DNA of 64,000 nt. It comes from Lachnospira sp. UBA4346 (GTDB lineage Bacteria; Bacillota; Clostridia; Lachnospirales; Lachnospiraceae). A program made the position numbers and the translations under genes. Of this stretch, positions 35,208 to 43,980 are shown piece by piece (the stretch's first letter is position 1; every line of letters begins with the position of its first letter). The stretch lies in assembly GCA_002394205.1 (NCBI GenBank), contig DGTC01000020.1, forward strand, positions 1 through 64,000, in the 5' to 3' direction. The notes below the pieces were generated by a model that was not told where the DNA came from, made no database searches, and saw nothing but the letters and a program-made list of their open reading frames with translations.

Positions 35208-37970
35208 ATGAAAGATAAACGGAATTTCTTAGTAAAATTATTGGCGATTATTATGACCATTATTATGGCGATTTCGATTATGACGTGTGTCATTTCCATT
35301 AATCGAATTTCGGCACAAAATTCAGAGAATGACAGTCATGTTATTTCATCAATGGTCAGCAATGCAATACAGAATAGTTTTCTTAAGCCAATTACAGTAT
35401 CAGAAACAATGTGTCAGGATTATAGCCTTGAGCAGTATCTCATTACAAGCGGAGAAGTGTCACCGTATGAACCGGAAGAAGAAGTGGCAGCATATTTGCG
35501 GTCAATTTGTGATGGATTTGGGTATCAGATGGTATTTGCCGTATGTGATAAGTCAAAGGCATATTATACATATGATGGAATCAGCAAGTTTATTGATCCG
35601 GAAAACAACGACCATGATATTTGGTATCAGTTATATTTAGAAGAAGGAAAACATTATGATTTGGATGTTGATACCGATGAGGCAAATAACTGGGATTTAT
35701 CTGTATTTGTAAATACGGAAATTATTGATGATGAAGGCAATTTTTTAGGGGTTGTCGGTGTCGGCGTAGAGATGGTCGAGCTGCAAAAGCTGCTTGAACA
35801 GTATGAAAAGGATTACAATATTAAGATTAATCTTATTGATCATACAGGATTTGTACAGATTGATACCGATGGTTCCAAAATAGAGAATTCGTATTTGGAT
35901 AATAGTTATCTAGACAAGGTTACAGGCGGCGAATATTACTATGAAAAATTAGATGGTGTCAGCAGAGTAACCACATTTTTGGACGATTTGGATTGGTATT
36001 TGGTTGTACAGGATAATGAACCGAATAAAATAGATGTTGCCCAGGTTGTATTGCCGAGTATTTTTACATTTGTTATTGGGATTATCATTATCGGTGCGAT
36101 ATTCTATATTGTATCAGCCAGAGAAGCAAAGTTGCAGGAAAAGACGGTTCAGTTAGATTCTGCCAATACGGCAAAATCAATGTTTTTGGCGAGAATGTCA
36201 CATGAAATCAGAACACCAATCAATGCTGTTATCGGAAATGCGGAATTAATTCTTCAGGAAACGAAAGAAGCAGCGACGAAAGAATATGCGCAGGATGCCA
36301 ATGCAGCAGCAAAGTCCCTGTTATCCATTATCAATGATATTTTGGATATTTCAAAGATTGAAGAAGGAAAATTGTCGATTGTTCCGGTAGAATACAGCTT
36401 ATCGCAAATGTTAAAAGATGTGATTAATCTCATGAAATTTAAGGTGGATGCCAAAAACCTAAATTTTCAGTATCATATTGCGACGAATATTCCGGATAAA
36501 TTGTATGGAGATGATATTCGTCTTCGACAGATTATTGTCAATATCTTAAATAATGCCGTTAAATATACAGAAAAAGGTGGCGTTGACTTATATGTATTAA
36601 TGGAATCAAAAAAAGATTCGGAAGTAGAATTGATTATCAAAGTTGATGATACCGGCATTGGAATTAGAGAAGAAGATATGGAAAAAATCTGTAAGCCGTT
36701 CGAACGATTGGAAGAGAAACGCAACAGGGGAATTGAGGGAACCGGTCTTGGAATGGGGATTACTGCCCAGTTGCTGCAGATGATGGACAGCCGGCTGCAG
36801 ATTAAGAGCGTCTATGGAGAAGGCAGTTCCTTTTATTTTCATCTGAAGCAGACGATTGTGGAAGATGTTCCGATTGGAGATTTTAAGGAAAAATTAAAAG
36901 AGGGAATGTCATTTCAGCAGCAGGAACTTTTTACGGCACCAAATGCAAAGGTGCTGGTAGTGGATGATAATGAAATGAATCTGAAGGTCATTTCAAATCT
37001 GTTAAAAAAGACACAGATTCACGTTACAACGGCAACGAGCGGAAAACAAAGTCTGCAGCTTGCGGCAGAGAATTATTATGATGTGATTTTTATGGATCAT
37101 ATGATGCCGGAAATGGATGGAATTGAGACGCTGCAGCGATTAAAACAGATGAAGGATTCACCAAATATTCATACGCCGGTGATTGCACTGACAGCCAATG
37201 CAATTGTCGGAGCAAAGGAAATGTATTTAGAAGCAGGGTTTGATGCATTTTTAACGAAGCCGATATTCCCGGAAGAATTATATAGATTCCTGCAAAATAC
37301 ATTGGCTTCGGAACTAATAGAAGTTCACACACAGCCGACTCAGTCAGAAGAAATGCAGGAAGAACGGATCACAGAACTTCAGCCTGTCAATGGATTAGAT
37401 TGGAATATTGCCAGAATGCATTTTGAAGATGATGCATCTATGTTAGAAATGGTACGGTTTTTTGACCGGAATATCAGACATGATTATGATGAATTGTACG
37501 GATATTTACAACAGATTGATCAAGAGGGAATGTGCAGCGCATTTCAGGTAAAAGTACACAGCATGAAAAATTCTGCAATGACGGTTGGAATCTTTACGTT
37601 AGGTGGAATGGCAAAGGTCTTAGAAGATGCAGCAAGGGATGGAAACAAAGAGAAATTACGTCAAATTGCACCATTGTTTTTATCAGAATGGCTGGGCTGC
37701 CGTGAAGAATTGGCACGGGTGTTTGATGTGCAGGCAGATGCTTGTAAGAAAGAAAAGGCTGTGGACTGTCAGGAAGCAGTAGATACGATTTTACAGGCGT
37801 TGTACAATGCTGCGCAGGATTTGGACATTGACCGGCTTGACGCGGCAATGAAGCAGTTAGAACAGTATGATTTTGGCACGGATACGGATTGGCTGTACAA
37901 CTTGCGGGAAGCGGTGGATCAATTTGATGTAGATGCGGTCATGGCACGGATAGAAGCATATAAGAAGTAA
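35208..37970 (+). CDS. Hybrid sensor histidine kinase (Cache-HisKA-HATPase-REC-Hpt)
   Basis: 920 residues: TM1 (~10-32), an extracytoplasmic Cache-type sensor (~40-275), TM2 (~283-303), HisKA with intact FLARMSHEIRTPINAV (~325-340), HATPase (N-box NILNNAVKYT, DTGIGI, GTGLGMG), REC (~582-700; VVDDNEMN, IFMDHMMPEMDG) and Hpt (~735-840; VHSMKNSAM). It is the only protein in the operon with a complete kinase core, so it should supply phosphate to the HD-GYP receiver and the lone REC. It is the last gene of the unit. Confidence 0.95.
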   Translation: MKDKRNFLVKLLAIIMTIIMAISIMTCVISINRISAQNSENDSHVISSMVSNAIQNSFLKPITVSETMCQDYSLEQYLITSGEVSPYEPEEEVAAYLRSICDGFGYQMVFAVCDKSKAYYTYDGISKFIDPENNDHDIWYQLYLEEGKHYDLDVDTDEANNWDLSVFVNTEIIDDEGNFLGVVGVGVEMVELQKLLEQYEKDYNIKINLIDHTGFVQIDTDGSKIENSYLDNSYLDKVTGGEYYYEKLDGVSRVTTFLDDLDWYLVVQDNEPNKIDVAQVVLPSIFTFVIGIIIIGAIFYIVSAREAKLQEKTVQLDSANTAKSMFLARMSHEIRTPINAVIGNAELILQETKEAATKEYAQDANAAAKSLLSIINDILDISKIEEGKLSIVPVEYSLSQMLKDVINLMKFKVDAKNLNFQYHIATNIPDKLYGDDIRLRQIIVNILNNAVKYTEKGGVDLYVLMESKKDSEVELIIKVDDTGIGIREEDMEKICKPFERLEEKRNRGIEGTGLGMGITAQLLQMMDSRLQIKSVYGEGSSFYFHLKQTIVEDVPIGDFKEKLKEGMSFQQQELFTAPNAKVLVVDDNEMNLKVISNLLKKTQIHVTTATSGKQSLQLAAENYYDVIFMDHMMPEMDGIETLQRLKQMKDSPNIHTPVIALTANAIVGAKEMYLEAGFDAFLTKPIFPEELYRFLQNTLASELIEVHTQPTQSEEMQEERITELQPVNGLDWNIARMHFEDDASMLEMVRFFDRNIRHDYDELYGYLQQIDQEGMCSAFQVKVHSMKNSAMTVGIFTLGGMAKVLEDAARDGNKEKLRQIAPLFLSEWLGCREELARVFDVQADACKKEKAVDCQEAVDTILQALYNAAQDLDIDRLDAAMKQLEQYDFGTDTDWLYNLREAVDQFDVDAVMARIEAYKK

Positions 37971-38090
37971 TCATTTGTAAGAGGGAGAGGATTAGAAAGA
38001 AACCGGTTATAATTTGTTAATGATTTCATCACAGTTTCTTCAAAAGTTTAACGAAGTTTAGACACAAATTTAACGTATGATAATATATGT

Positions 38091-38260
38091 AAAGTGATTG
38101 CGACACGAAAGCAATCGACTTCGTTTTTTTCATAAAGCGCATGGTAAGTTAATAACTGACCACTATTAGAATTGCTGTGCGTGTTTCTCCCCTTTTTTAT
38201 AGAAAGAGCCGTTACAAAATCGTTGTAGAATATTACAGCTGTTTTGTAACGGCTCTTTTC
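38091..38260 (+). ncRNA. Small RNA gene, paralogue 2 (C-rich motif)
   Basis: Homologue of 31248-31416. Conserved parts are the -10 region (GATAATATATGTAAAGTG), hairpin GATTGC/GCAATC (38096-38116), CTTCGTTTTTT, AATAACTGACCACTATTA, GTGTTTCTCCCC (motif 38184-38192) and the terminator GAGCCGTTACAAAA/TTTTGTAACGGCTC (38206-38256). Terminator stems differ by compensatory changes between copies (GCTG/CAGC against GCCG/CGGC). It lies 160 bases before the next small frame. Confidence 0.7.
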
Positions 38261-38421
38261 AAATGGAATGTTATAATCGTTGCTGAAATTAAAAATAACA
38301 ATTCGTGCAGAAAATGTCATAAAAGCCTGAGAAATATTTTCTAAAAGTTTCTAGAAAAGAAGATGTTACAAATTATAGGTGAGAAAGAAACGAAACAGAC
38401 ATAAAATAAAAGATTTACAGA

Positions 38422-38622
38422 ATGTCAAAAGCAACGTACAATAAGAATAGATTGCAGGCATATTTTATGGAGAAATCAAAAGAAACCAAAATATTGTTAC
38501 AGAGGCGAATTTATAATGTCAGCAGCATTTATTCTCTGAATTCACTGTTTCAGGACATTGATGTTGGAACGTTTAAAGATTCAGAGCAGTTTATTGAGAT
38601 GACACTAAATTTAGAAAAATAA
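38422..38622 (+). CDS. Hypothetical protein (66 aa) at head of the kinase/phosphatase cluster
   Basis: A 66-residue frame with basic N-terminal half (MSKATYNKNRLQAYF) and a more acidic C-terminal half (SLFQDIDVGTFKDSEQFIEM), probably helical. It ends 19 bases before the PP2C start on the same strand. The ribosome site is poor (only a short purine run), and an ATG at 38467 is an alternative. The composition looks protein-like but I recognise no family. Confidence 0.5.
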   Translation: MSKATYNKNRLQAYFMEKSKETKILLQRRIYNVSSIYSLNSLFQDIDVGTFKDSEQFIEMTLNLEK

Positions 38623-38641
38623 GAATGGGGAATGTACAGTT

Positions 38642-39484
38642 ATGAGCGAGGAGACAACATACAAAGTTGCCAGACAGACAGCTTCAGAAAAGGAACCGTG
38701 GAATAAGCCGCAAAAGATTCATATGCAGGTTGCGTCGGATATTGGTCTGAAAAGAAAAGTTAATCAGGATAATTTTTATGCAATGGGGATTGCAAATGAG
38801 GACTGTGAAGAACATATGCAGGCAGAACTTCCGATGATGGATGAGAATGCATTTGTGTGCGGTGTGTTTGACGGAATGGGTGGAGAAGCCTGTGGAGAAG
38901 ATGCTTCTTATATTGCTGCGATGGATTTACAGCAGTATAGCGATGAGCTGTTAGATGATGCACTGGATATGCATGAAGTAATGGATTCTTATTCAGATCG
39001 TGTCAATGCGGATATTCAGGTAATGTTACAGGAACGGGATGCAGTTTCGGGAGGAACAACTGCTTCGGTCATTGTCTACAAAGAGGGGATGGTTTATCCA
39101 TATTATGTTGGAGACAGCAGAATCTATTTATATCATAATGAAACACTGCTTCGTCTGACAGAAGACCATTCGATTGCACAGGGATGGATTAATCAGAAGA
39201 TTATGACGGAAGAAGAGGCAAAGACAAAGAGAGAGTGGCATGTGATTACACGTTTCTTTGGAGAAAATTACCGCATGATATCCCGTGGACAACATAGAAT
39301 TCATACGGGAGACAGGCTGTTGATTTGCAGTGATGGATTGACGGATTTATGCAATGATACGGATATTGAGCGAATTTTGCGGGATAGTCATGCGGAAAAC
39401 AGTTATGCAAAATCTTTAGTGGATTATGCATTGTCTTTAGGAGGCGTTGACAATGTGACATGTCTTGTTGTAGATTTTTTGTAA
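38642..39484 (+). CDS. PP2C-family protein serine/threonine phosphatase
   Basis: 280 residues with the PPM/PP2C metal-binding motifs in order: VNQDNFYA (~40), VFDGMGGEACGE (~75), SGGTTASV, VGDSRIYLY, CSDGLTDL and GVDNVTCLVVDF at the C-terminus. It should dephosphorylate Ser/Thr residues, reversing the kinase encoded two genes downstream. The order phosphatase, FHA protein, kinase resembles Stp-Prk type modules. No membrane segment; cytosolic. Confidence 0.93.
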   Translation: MSEETTYKVARQTASEKEPWNKPQKIHMQVASDIGLKRKVNQDNFYAMGIANEDCEEHMQAELPMMDENAFVCGVFDGMGGEACGEDASYIAAMDLQQYSDELLDDALDMHEVMDSYSDRVNADIQVMLQERDAVSGGTTASVIVYKEGMVYPYYVGDSRIYLYHNETLLRLTEDHSIAQGWINQKIMTEEEAKTKREWHVITRFFGENYRMISRGQHRIHTGDRLLICSDGLTDLCNDTDIERILRDSHAENSYAKSLVDYALSLGGVDNVTCLVVDFL

Positions 39485-39533
39485 GGATTGAGAGTGGATA
39501 ATATCTATTAAGAAAAAACGGAGGAGAAAATCA

Positions 39534-40373
39534 ATGGAAATCATACCAGTATATTGTGATAAATGTAAGCGTTATTATGACAAAAATAAGTTCGCAGAAT
39601 GTCCAAATTGTGCGAAAAAAGGACCTTTTCGCAAAAATATTTTTAAACGGAATGTAGAAGAAAATATAAGCGATAAACATTACTTTGATGCAGATGAAAC
39701 AGAAAAAGCAAGTTCGTACGCAGCCGACGAGGGCGAGACAGAAAAGGCAAGTTCGTATGCAGCAGACGAGGGCGAAACGGAAAAGGCAAGTTCGTATGCA
39801 GCAGACGAGGGCGAGACGGAAAAGGCAAGTTCGTATGCAGCAGATGAAGGAGAAACAGAAAAGGCAAGTTCATACATGACCGGTGAGGGTGAAACAGAGA
39901 AATCGGTAAGACAATATGCACCGGTTCATAGAAATGTGGTACAGCCACGTACGTCACAGCCGGCAGAAACAGTATCAGAAGAAAATGAAACGATGCGTGT
40001 CAGTGCATATCAGGGGTTGTCCAATCAGGCATTAGAACCGGTTGTAGGGTGGCTCATTGTATTAGATGGACAGGAAAAAGGAAAAGATTACAGATTGGTA
40101 GCTGGAAAAAATTCGATTGGACGGACAAGCAGCAATCACATCTGTCTTGCAAATGACAAGGCAGTCAGCCGTGAGAATCATGCAACCGTGATGTTTGATC
40201 CAAGAAATATGAAGTATTTTCTGATTGATGGCGGTGGCGATGGAATCATTTATGTCAATGGCAATCCATTGCTGCAGAGTGTACAGCTGCAGGAACGGGA
40301 TGTGATTGAAGTCGGACAGACACGTCTGTTATTTATGCCATTGTGCAATGAAACATTTCGTTGGGAAGTGTAA
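39534..40373 (+). CDS. FHA domain protein with N-terminal zinc ribbon and 13-residue repeats
   Basis: 279 residues: a zinc-ribbon-like segment (CDKC...CPNC, ~7-26), five tandem 13-residue repeats ETEKASSYAADEG (~55-119; the fifth is diverged), a linker with ETMRV (~157), and an FHA domain (~178-272; GRTSSNHI, SRENHATV). FHA domains bind phosphothreonine. Each repeat offers a Thr in an acidic ETEK context, recalling the ETT switch of actinobacterial GarA, which binds its own FHA after phosphorylation. AAAACGGAGGAGAAA precedes the ATG; the kinase gene starts 18 bases later. Confidence 0.88.
   Translation: MEIIPVYCDKCKRYYDKNKFAECPNCAKKGPFRKNIFKRNVEENISDKHYFDADETEKASSYAADEGETEKASSYAADEGETEKASSYAADEGETEKASSYAADEGETEKASSYMTGEGETEKSVRQYAPVHRNVVQPRTSQPAETVSEENETMRVSAYQGLSNQALEPVVGWLIVLDGQEKGKDYRLVAGKNSIGRTSSNHICLANDKAVSRENHATVMFDPRNMKYFLIDGGGDGIIYVNGNPLLQSVQLQERDVIEVGQTRLLFMPLCNETFRWEV
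39696..39890 (+). repeat. Five tandem 39-bp coding repeats
   Basis: Period 39 bp (units at 39696, 39735, 39774, 39813 and 39852), each encoding ETEKASSYAADEG or the variant ending MTGEG. Units differ by synonymous changes (GAC/GAT, GAG/GAA), so the protein sequence is under selection. Copy number is likely variable between strains. Confidence 0.92.
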
Positions 40374-40391
40374 TCACAGATAGGAGCAAAG

Positions 40392-42014
40392 ATGGAGGAA
40401 GTATTGAAATTATGTCCCGGCTGTATGCGAGAGGGACGCGGGGAAAACGGTGTCTGTAAGCTGTGTGGATTTGAAGAAGGACAATATACAAATGAAACAG
40501 CATTGCCGTTAGGAACGATGTTAAATGGTAAATATGTCATTGGTAAAGTGTTAGGACAGGGCGGATTTGGTATTACATATATCGGTCTGGACCTTGTACT
40601 TCGTACACGTGTGGCAATCAAAGAGTTGTATCCGAAGCGGAATGCAACCAGAAATGAAGATGGTACGATTCAGATTACGAATCCGACGTATGTGCGTGAA
40701 TTTGAGGCAATGAAAACGGATTTCTTAAGCGAAGCACGTGCAATGGCAGTCTTTGAAAAGAATAGCGGAATCGTCACCGTTAAAGAGTATTTTATGGAAA
40801 ATGACACTGCCTATATTGTTATGGAATATTTAGAGGGGCAGTCTCTTAGTCAAATGGTGAAAAAGAACGGACTGATGCCTGGAACACAAGCACTCGAATT
40901 ATTCATGCCGGTAATTAAAGCACTTGCGAATCTGCATGACGAGGGGATGCTGCACCGTGATATCAGTCCGGATAATATTGTACTGACGGACGATCATTCT
41001 GTGAAACTTATTGACTTTGGAACGGTAAAGTCCGATTTTAACAACTCAGATGACATTTATATTAAAAATGGATATTCTCCGATTGAGCAATATCAGGGAA
41101 GAGATGCAGGGACAAGTACCGATGTGTATGCATTGTGTGCAACGATATATTATGTACTGACAGGTAAGGTGCCGCCAAAGAGTACAGACAGAAGCAAGAA
41201 TGATACATTACAGCCGTTATCAGCCCTTGCAAATGGATTGACACCGGTTGAAGCGATGGTAATTATGCAGGGATTAAAGGTGTCTGCGCAGGATAGAATT
41301 CAGAACTGTCGTGACCTGTTTTATTATCTGTATGTATATGCGAAAGATACTCAGGCAACGGAAGAAAAGCTGCAGGCAATGTTGCACAGCAAAGAAATTG
41401 CACAAAAAGTTCGCAGTAAGAAAAAGGTTATCCGTTATCACAAAAGAAGTAAGGTTATATCAGGAATCCTGATTGCATTATGTGTGGTAGCGACGGTAGC
41501 GTATCTGGTGTCAAGCGCAATGAAACAGCAGGGTTCAGGAAGCGAAGATGTTGTATCAGATGAAGTTATCACAACACAGGCAGCAGGTGGAACAGATAAT
41601 AACACGGCGCAGAAGCAGACACAAAAAAGTATCTCAGAATTACAGACAACGTGTTATCAGGAAATCAATCATAAGCGTGCTGCAGCAGGCATAGGAGAAG
41701 TAATCGCAGATGAGACGACAGAACAGCTTGCCATTCAGTTCGCAAAGGACATTTATGAGACAACCGAGACAGATCTCAACACATTCTGTACTGCAAAAGC
41801 ACAGGAGCTGCAGAGTCAGTACGGAATAGATACACTTGCATGGATGGTTGCAGTGGAACCGGTAAATGCCACAGCAAAGAAAGCGGTTCAGGATTTGTAC
41901 AATAACGAAGGAAATGCAGCAGCCATTGCAGATGCTTCTTATGTAAATCAGGGAAATGGAATCTCAGAAGAAAAGAACGGTTCGTGCTATTGGGTCGTTG
42001 TTTTATCGAAGTAA
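40392..42014 (+). CDS. Membrane Ser/Thr protein kinase with extracellular CAP-like domain
   Basis: 540 residues: a zinc-ribbon-like N-terminus (CPGCMREG...CKLCGF), a Hanks-type kinase domain (~38-300; GQGGFGITY, AIKEL, LHRDISPDN, DFGTVK), a basic juxtamembrane segment, one membrane helix (~355-376) and an outer domain (~415-540). The catalytic loop HRDISPDN replaces the usual HRDLKPEN but keeps Asp and Asn. The outer domain (CYQEINHKRAAAGI) resembles a CAP/SCP module rather than the PASTA repeats of PrkC. AGGAG precedes the ATG. Likely targets are the FHA proteins. Confidence 0.88.
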   Translation: MEEVLKLCPGCMREGRGENGVCKLCGFEEGQYTNETALPLGTMLNGKYVIGKVLGQGGFGITYIGLDLVLRTRVAIKELYPKRNATRNEDGTIQITNPTYVREFEAMKTDFLSEARAMAVFEKNSGIVTVKEYFMENDTAYIVMEYLEGQSLSQMVKKNGLMPGTQALELFMPVIKALANLHDEGMLHRDISPDNIVLTDDHSVKLIDFGTVKSDFNNSDDIYIKNGYSPIEQYQGRDAGTSTDVYALCATIYYVLTGKVPPKSTDRSKNDTLQPLSALANGLTPVEAMVIMQGLKVSAQDRIQNCRDLFYYLYVYAKDTQATEEKLQAMLHSKEIAQKVRSKKKVIRYHKRSKVISGILIALCVVATVAYLVSSAMKQQGSGSEDVVSDEVITTQAAGGTDNNTAQKQTQKSISELQTTCYQEINHKRAAAGIGEVIADETTEQLAIQFAKDIYETTETDLNTFCTAKAQELQSQYGIDTLAWMVAVEPVNATAKKAVQDLYNNEGNAAAIADASYVNQGNGISEEKNGSCYWVVVLSK

Positions 42015-42074
42015 TATTTGATATGTGATGTATCATAACAGGCATATTGCAGTGAATGAGAATAGGGGGGTCGT

Positions 42075-43868
42075 ATGAATTTATTTACCAAAAAGACAGA
42101 ACAGGCAGCGAAAAAAGCATATGCTGCGGCACAGGCAGGGGATTATTTAGCTGTTAAAAAATTAACAGATCATGGATTCTGTATCGGGGATTGTGATGAA
42201 GATGGAAACAGTCTGCTTCATTTTGCAGTGCAGGGCGGAAGTCTTGAGATGGTACAGTATCTTGTGGAAAAATGTAATATGGATCCGACGTGGGCGAATC
42301 ATCAGATGGAAACACCCTACGATTTGGCACACAATCATCCACAAAAATGTGCAGAAATAGAAGCATATTTTGCAAAGTGGTGCGGTTTTACATACGAAGA
42401 ATGTTACAGAAATCCGGTGGGAAGAGGAATGCATGCAGATCCGAGCATTATTTGTGTGGGAGACGATTATTATATGGTAAATTCCAGCTTTGTTTATTTT
42501 CCATGTATTCCAATCTCACATTCAAAAGACCTTGTGCATTGGGAAGTCATCGGACATGCTGTTACGGATGAGGCATGGGCAAAGGAACATTTGGGACATT
42601 TACAAGGCGGCAGAGGTTTTTGGGCACCGGATATCAGTTATCACAATGGCAGATTCTATATTTGTGCGACGTTACGCAATAATGATGATGCAGAATATAT
42701 TCAGACACAGATGGTTACGAGTTCACAAACGCCAGAGGGACCTTATGACACACCTGTCATTCATAATGTATTAGGCATTGATCCGTCTATTTTTACGGAT
42801 GATGACGGAAGAAGATATATGTTAATTAACCGTGGTGCAAGAATGATGGAAATATCTGAAGATGGGAAAGAAATTCTTTCAGAACCGGAGATGATTTGGT
42901 ATGGACATTCCGGAAGAGCACCAGAAGGACCGCATTTGCTCAAAAAGGACGGATATTATTATTGTTTTCTTGCAGAAGGCGGAACGGGCATCGGACACCG
43001 GATTGCAGTAGGACGCTCAAAGAATCTGTGGGGACCATATGAAGACTGTCCATATAATCCGATTATGACACAGTTAGATGCGATTGCACCGATTCAGTGC
43101 TGCGGACACGGGAAGCCGGTTCGACTTTCAGACGGACGCTGGTATATTGTATATTTATGTTCTCGTTATTTAGAGGACAAATGGGGTATGTTAGGCAGAG
43201 AAACCTGTCTTGACAGAATGGAATGGACACCGGACGGCTGGCCGATTGTCAATCGAGGCAAAGGCCCTTCTTACATGGCAAAGCTGCCATTTCCGGATAA
43301 TAAGGAAGAGGAGGATTCATTAAGAACTGTATACCATTCGCAGATTGTTTATTATACACCAAGAACAAGAGATTATAAGTATATTCCGGAATGGGATGGA
43401 AAGCATATTACCATCAATGGCTGCGGACAGGATCTGTGTACACAGGAATGTCGAAGCGTACTTGTAAAGAATCAGCCGGATTTTGCATTTACATTTGCAT
43501 ATACCATGCATATATCTGATGAAAATAGCTTAGAAGGTCAGTCAGATGCAGGCGTAACATTGTATTATGATGAGAATACCTACATTAAGTTCGGTACAGA
43601 TGGAACATCTGTATTTGTAAAGGAATATGTGGATAATCGTTATGTGCGTGAAGTAAAAAAAGAAGGTACTGTCACGAAGGACTGTCAATTTAAGGTTGTG
43701 ACAGATGGTTTACACAGAGAATTCTACTATAATGAAGAACTCATTGCAGCGTGGGATGATGTCACAAGTATCTGTTCAGAAGGTCTTGTAAAGGGCAAAC
43801 GTTTCACGGGCGCAACGTATGGCGTGTATGTCAATGGATGTGGCAGTGCAGAATTTGAGGAAATATAG
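42075..43868 (+). CDS. Ankyrin repeat - glycoside hydrolase family 43 fusion
   Basis: 597 residues: N-terminal ankyrin repeats (~10-105; DGNSLLHFAVQGGSLEMVQYL is a textbook unit) joined to a GH43 five-bladed propeller (~115-400) and a C-terminal beta-sandwich (~410-597). GH43 catalytic candidates are Asp in HADPSI, Asp in GIDPSIF and Glu in APEGPH. GH43 enzymes cleave xylosides or arabinosides. No signal peptide, so it should act in the cytosol on imported oligosaccharides. The ankyrin head is unusual for this family. The gene follows the kinase by 60 bases. Confidence 0.88.
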   Translation: MNLFTKKTEQAAKKAYAAAQAGDYLAVKKLTDHGFCIGDCDEDGNSLLHFAVQGGSLEMVQYLVEKCNMDPTWANHQMETPYDLAHNHPQKCAEIEAYFAKWCGFTYEECYRNPVGRGMHADPSIICVGDDYYMVNSSFVYFPCIPISHSKDLVHWEVIGHAVTDEAWAKEHLGHLQGGRGFWAPDISYHNGRFYICATLRNNDDAEYIQTQMVTSSQTPEGPYDTPVIHNVLGIDPSIFTDDDGRRYMLINRGARMMEISEDGKEILSEPEMIWYGHSGRAPEGPHLLKKDGYYYCFLAEGGTGIGHRIAVGRSKNLWGPYEDCPYNPIMTQLDAIAPIQCCGHGKPVRLSDGRWYIVYLCSRYLEDKWGMLGRETCLDRMEWTPDGWPIVNRGKGPSYMAKLPFPDNKEEEDSLRTVYHSQIVYYTPRTRDYKYIPEWDGKHITINGCGQDLCTQECRSVLVKNQPDFAFTFAYTMHISDENSLEGQSDAGVTLYYDENTYIKFGTDGTSVFVKEYVDNRYVREVKKEGTVTKDCQFKVVTDGLHREFYYNEELIAAWDDVTSICSEGLVKGKRFTGATYGVYVNGCGSAEFEEI

Positions 43869-43891
43869 AAATAATTAAAAATGAGCAAACA

Positions 43892-43943
43892 AAAACACGA
43901 CTTTATGTAATGAGAAGAAATTACATGAAGCCGTGTTTTTTCG
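43892..43943. terminator. Terminator between convergent GH43 and hemolysin III genes
   Basis: AAACACG.CTTTATGTAA pairs with TTACATGAAG.CGTGTTT and T tracts exist on both strands. Confidence 0.8.
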
Positions 43944-43980
43944 GTTGAATTATATACTGAAAAATCAGTTTGATAAGTTG

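Noticed and set aside
39643..39957. Long antisense and shifted frames over the FHA repeats
   Set aside because: They arise because the 39-bp unit repeats in all frames; the FHA frame alone has a domain, start signal and synonymous variation.
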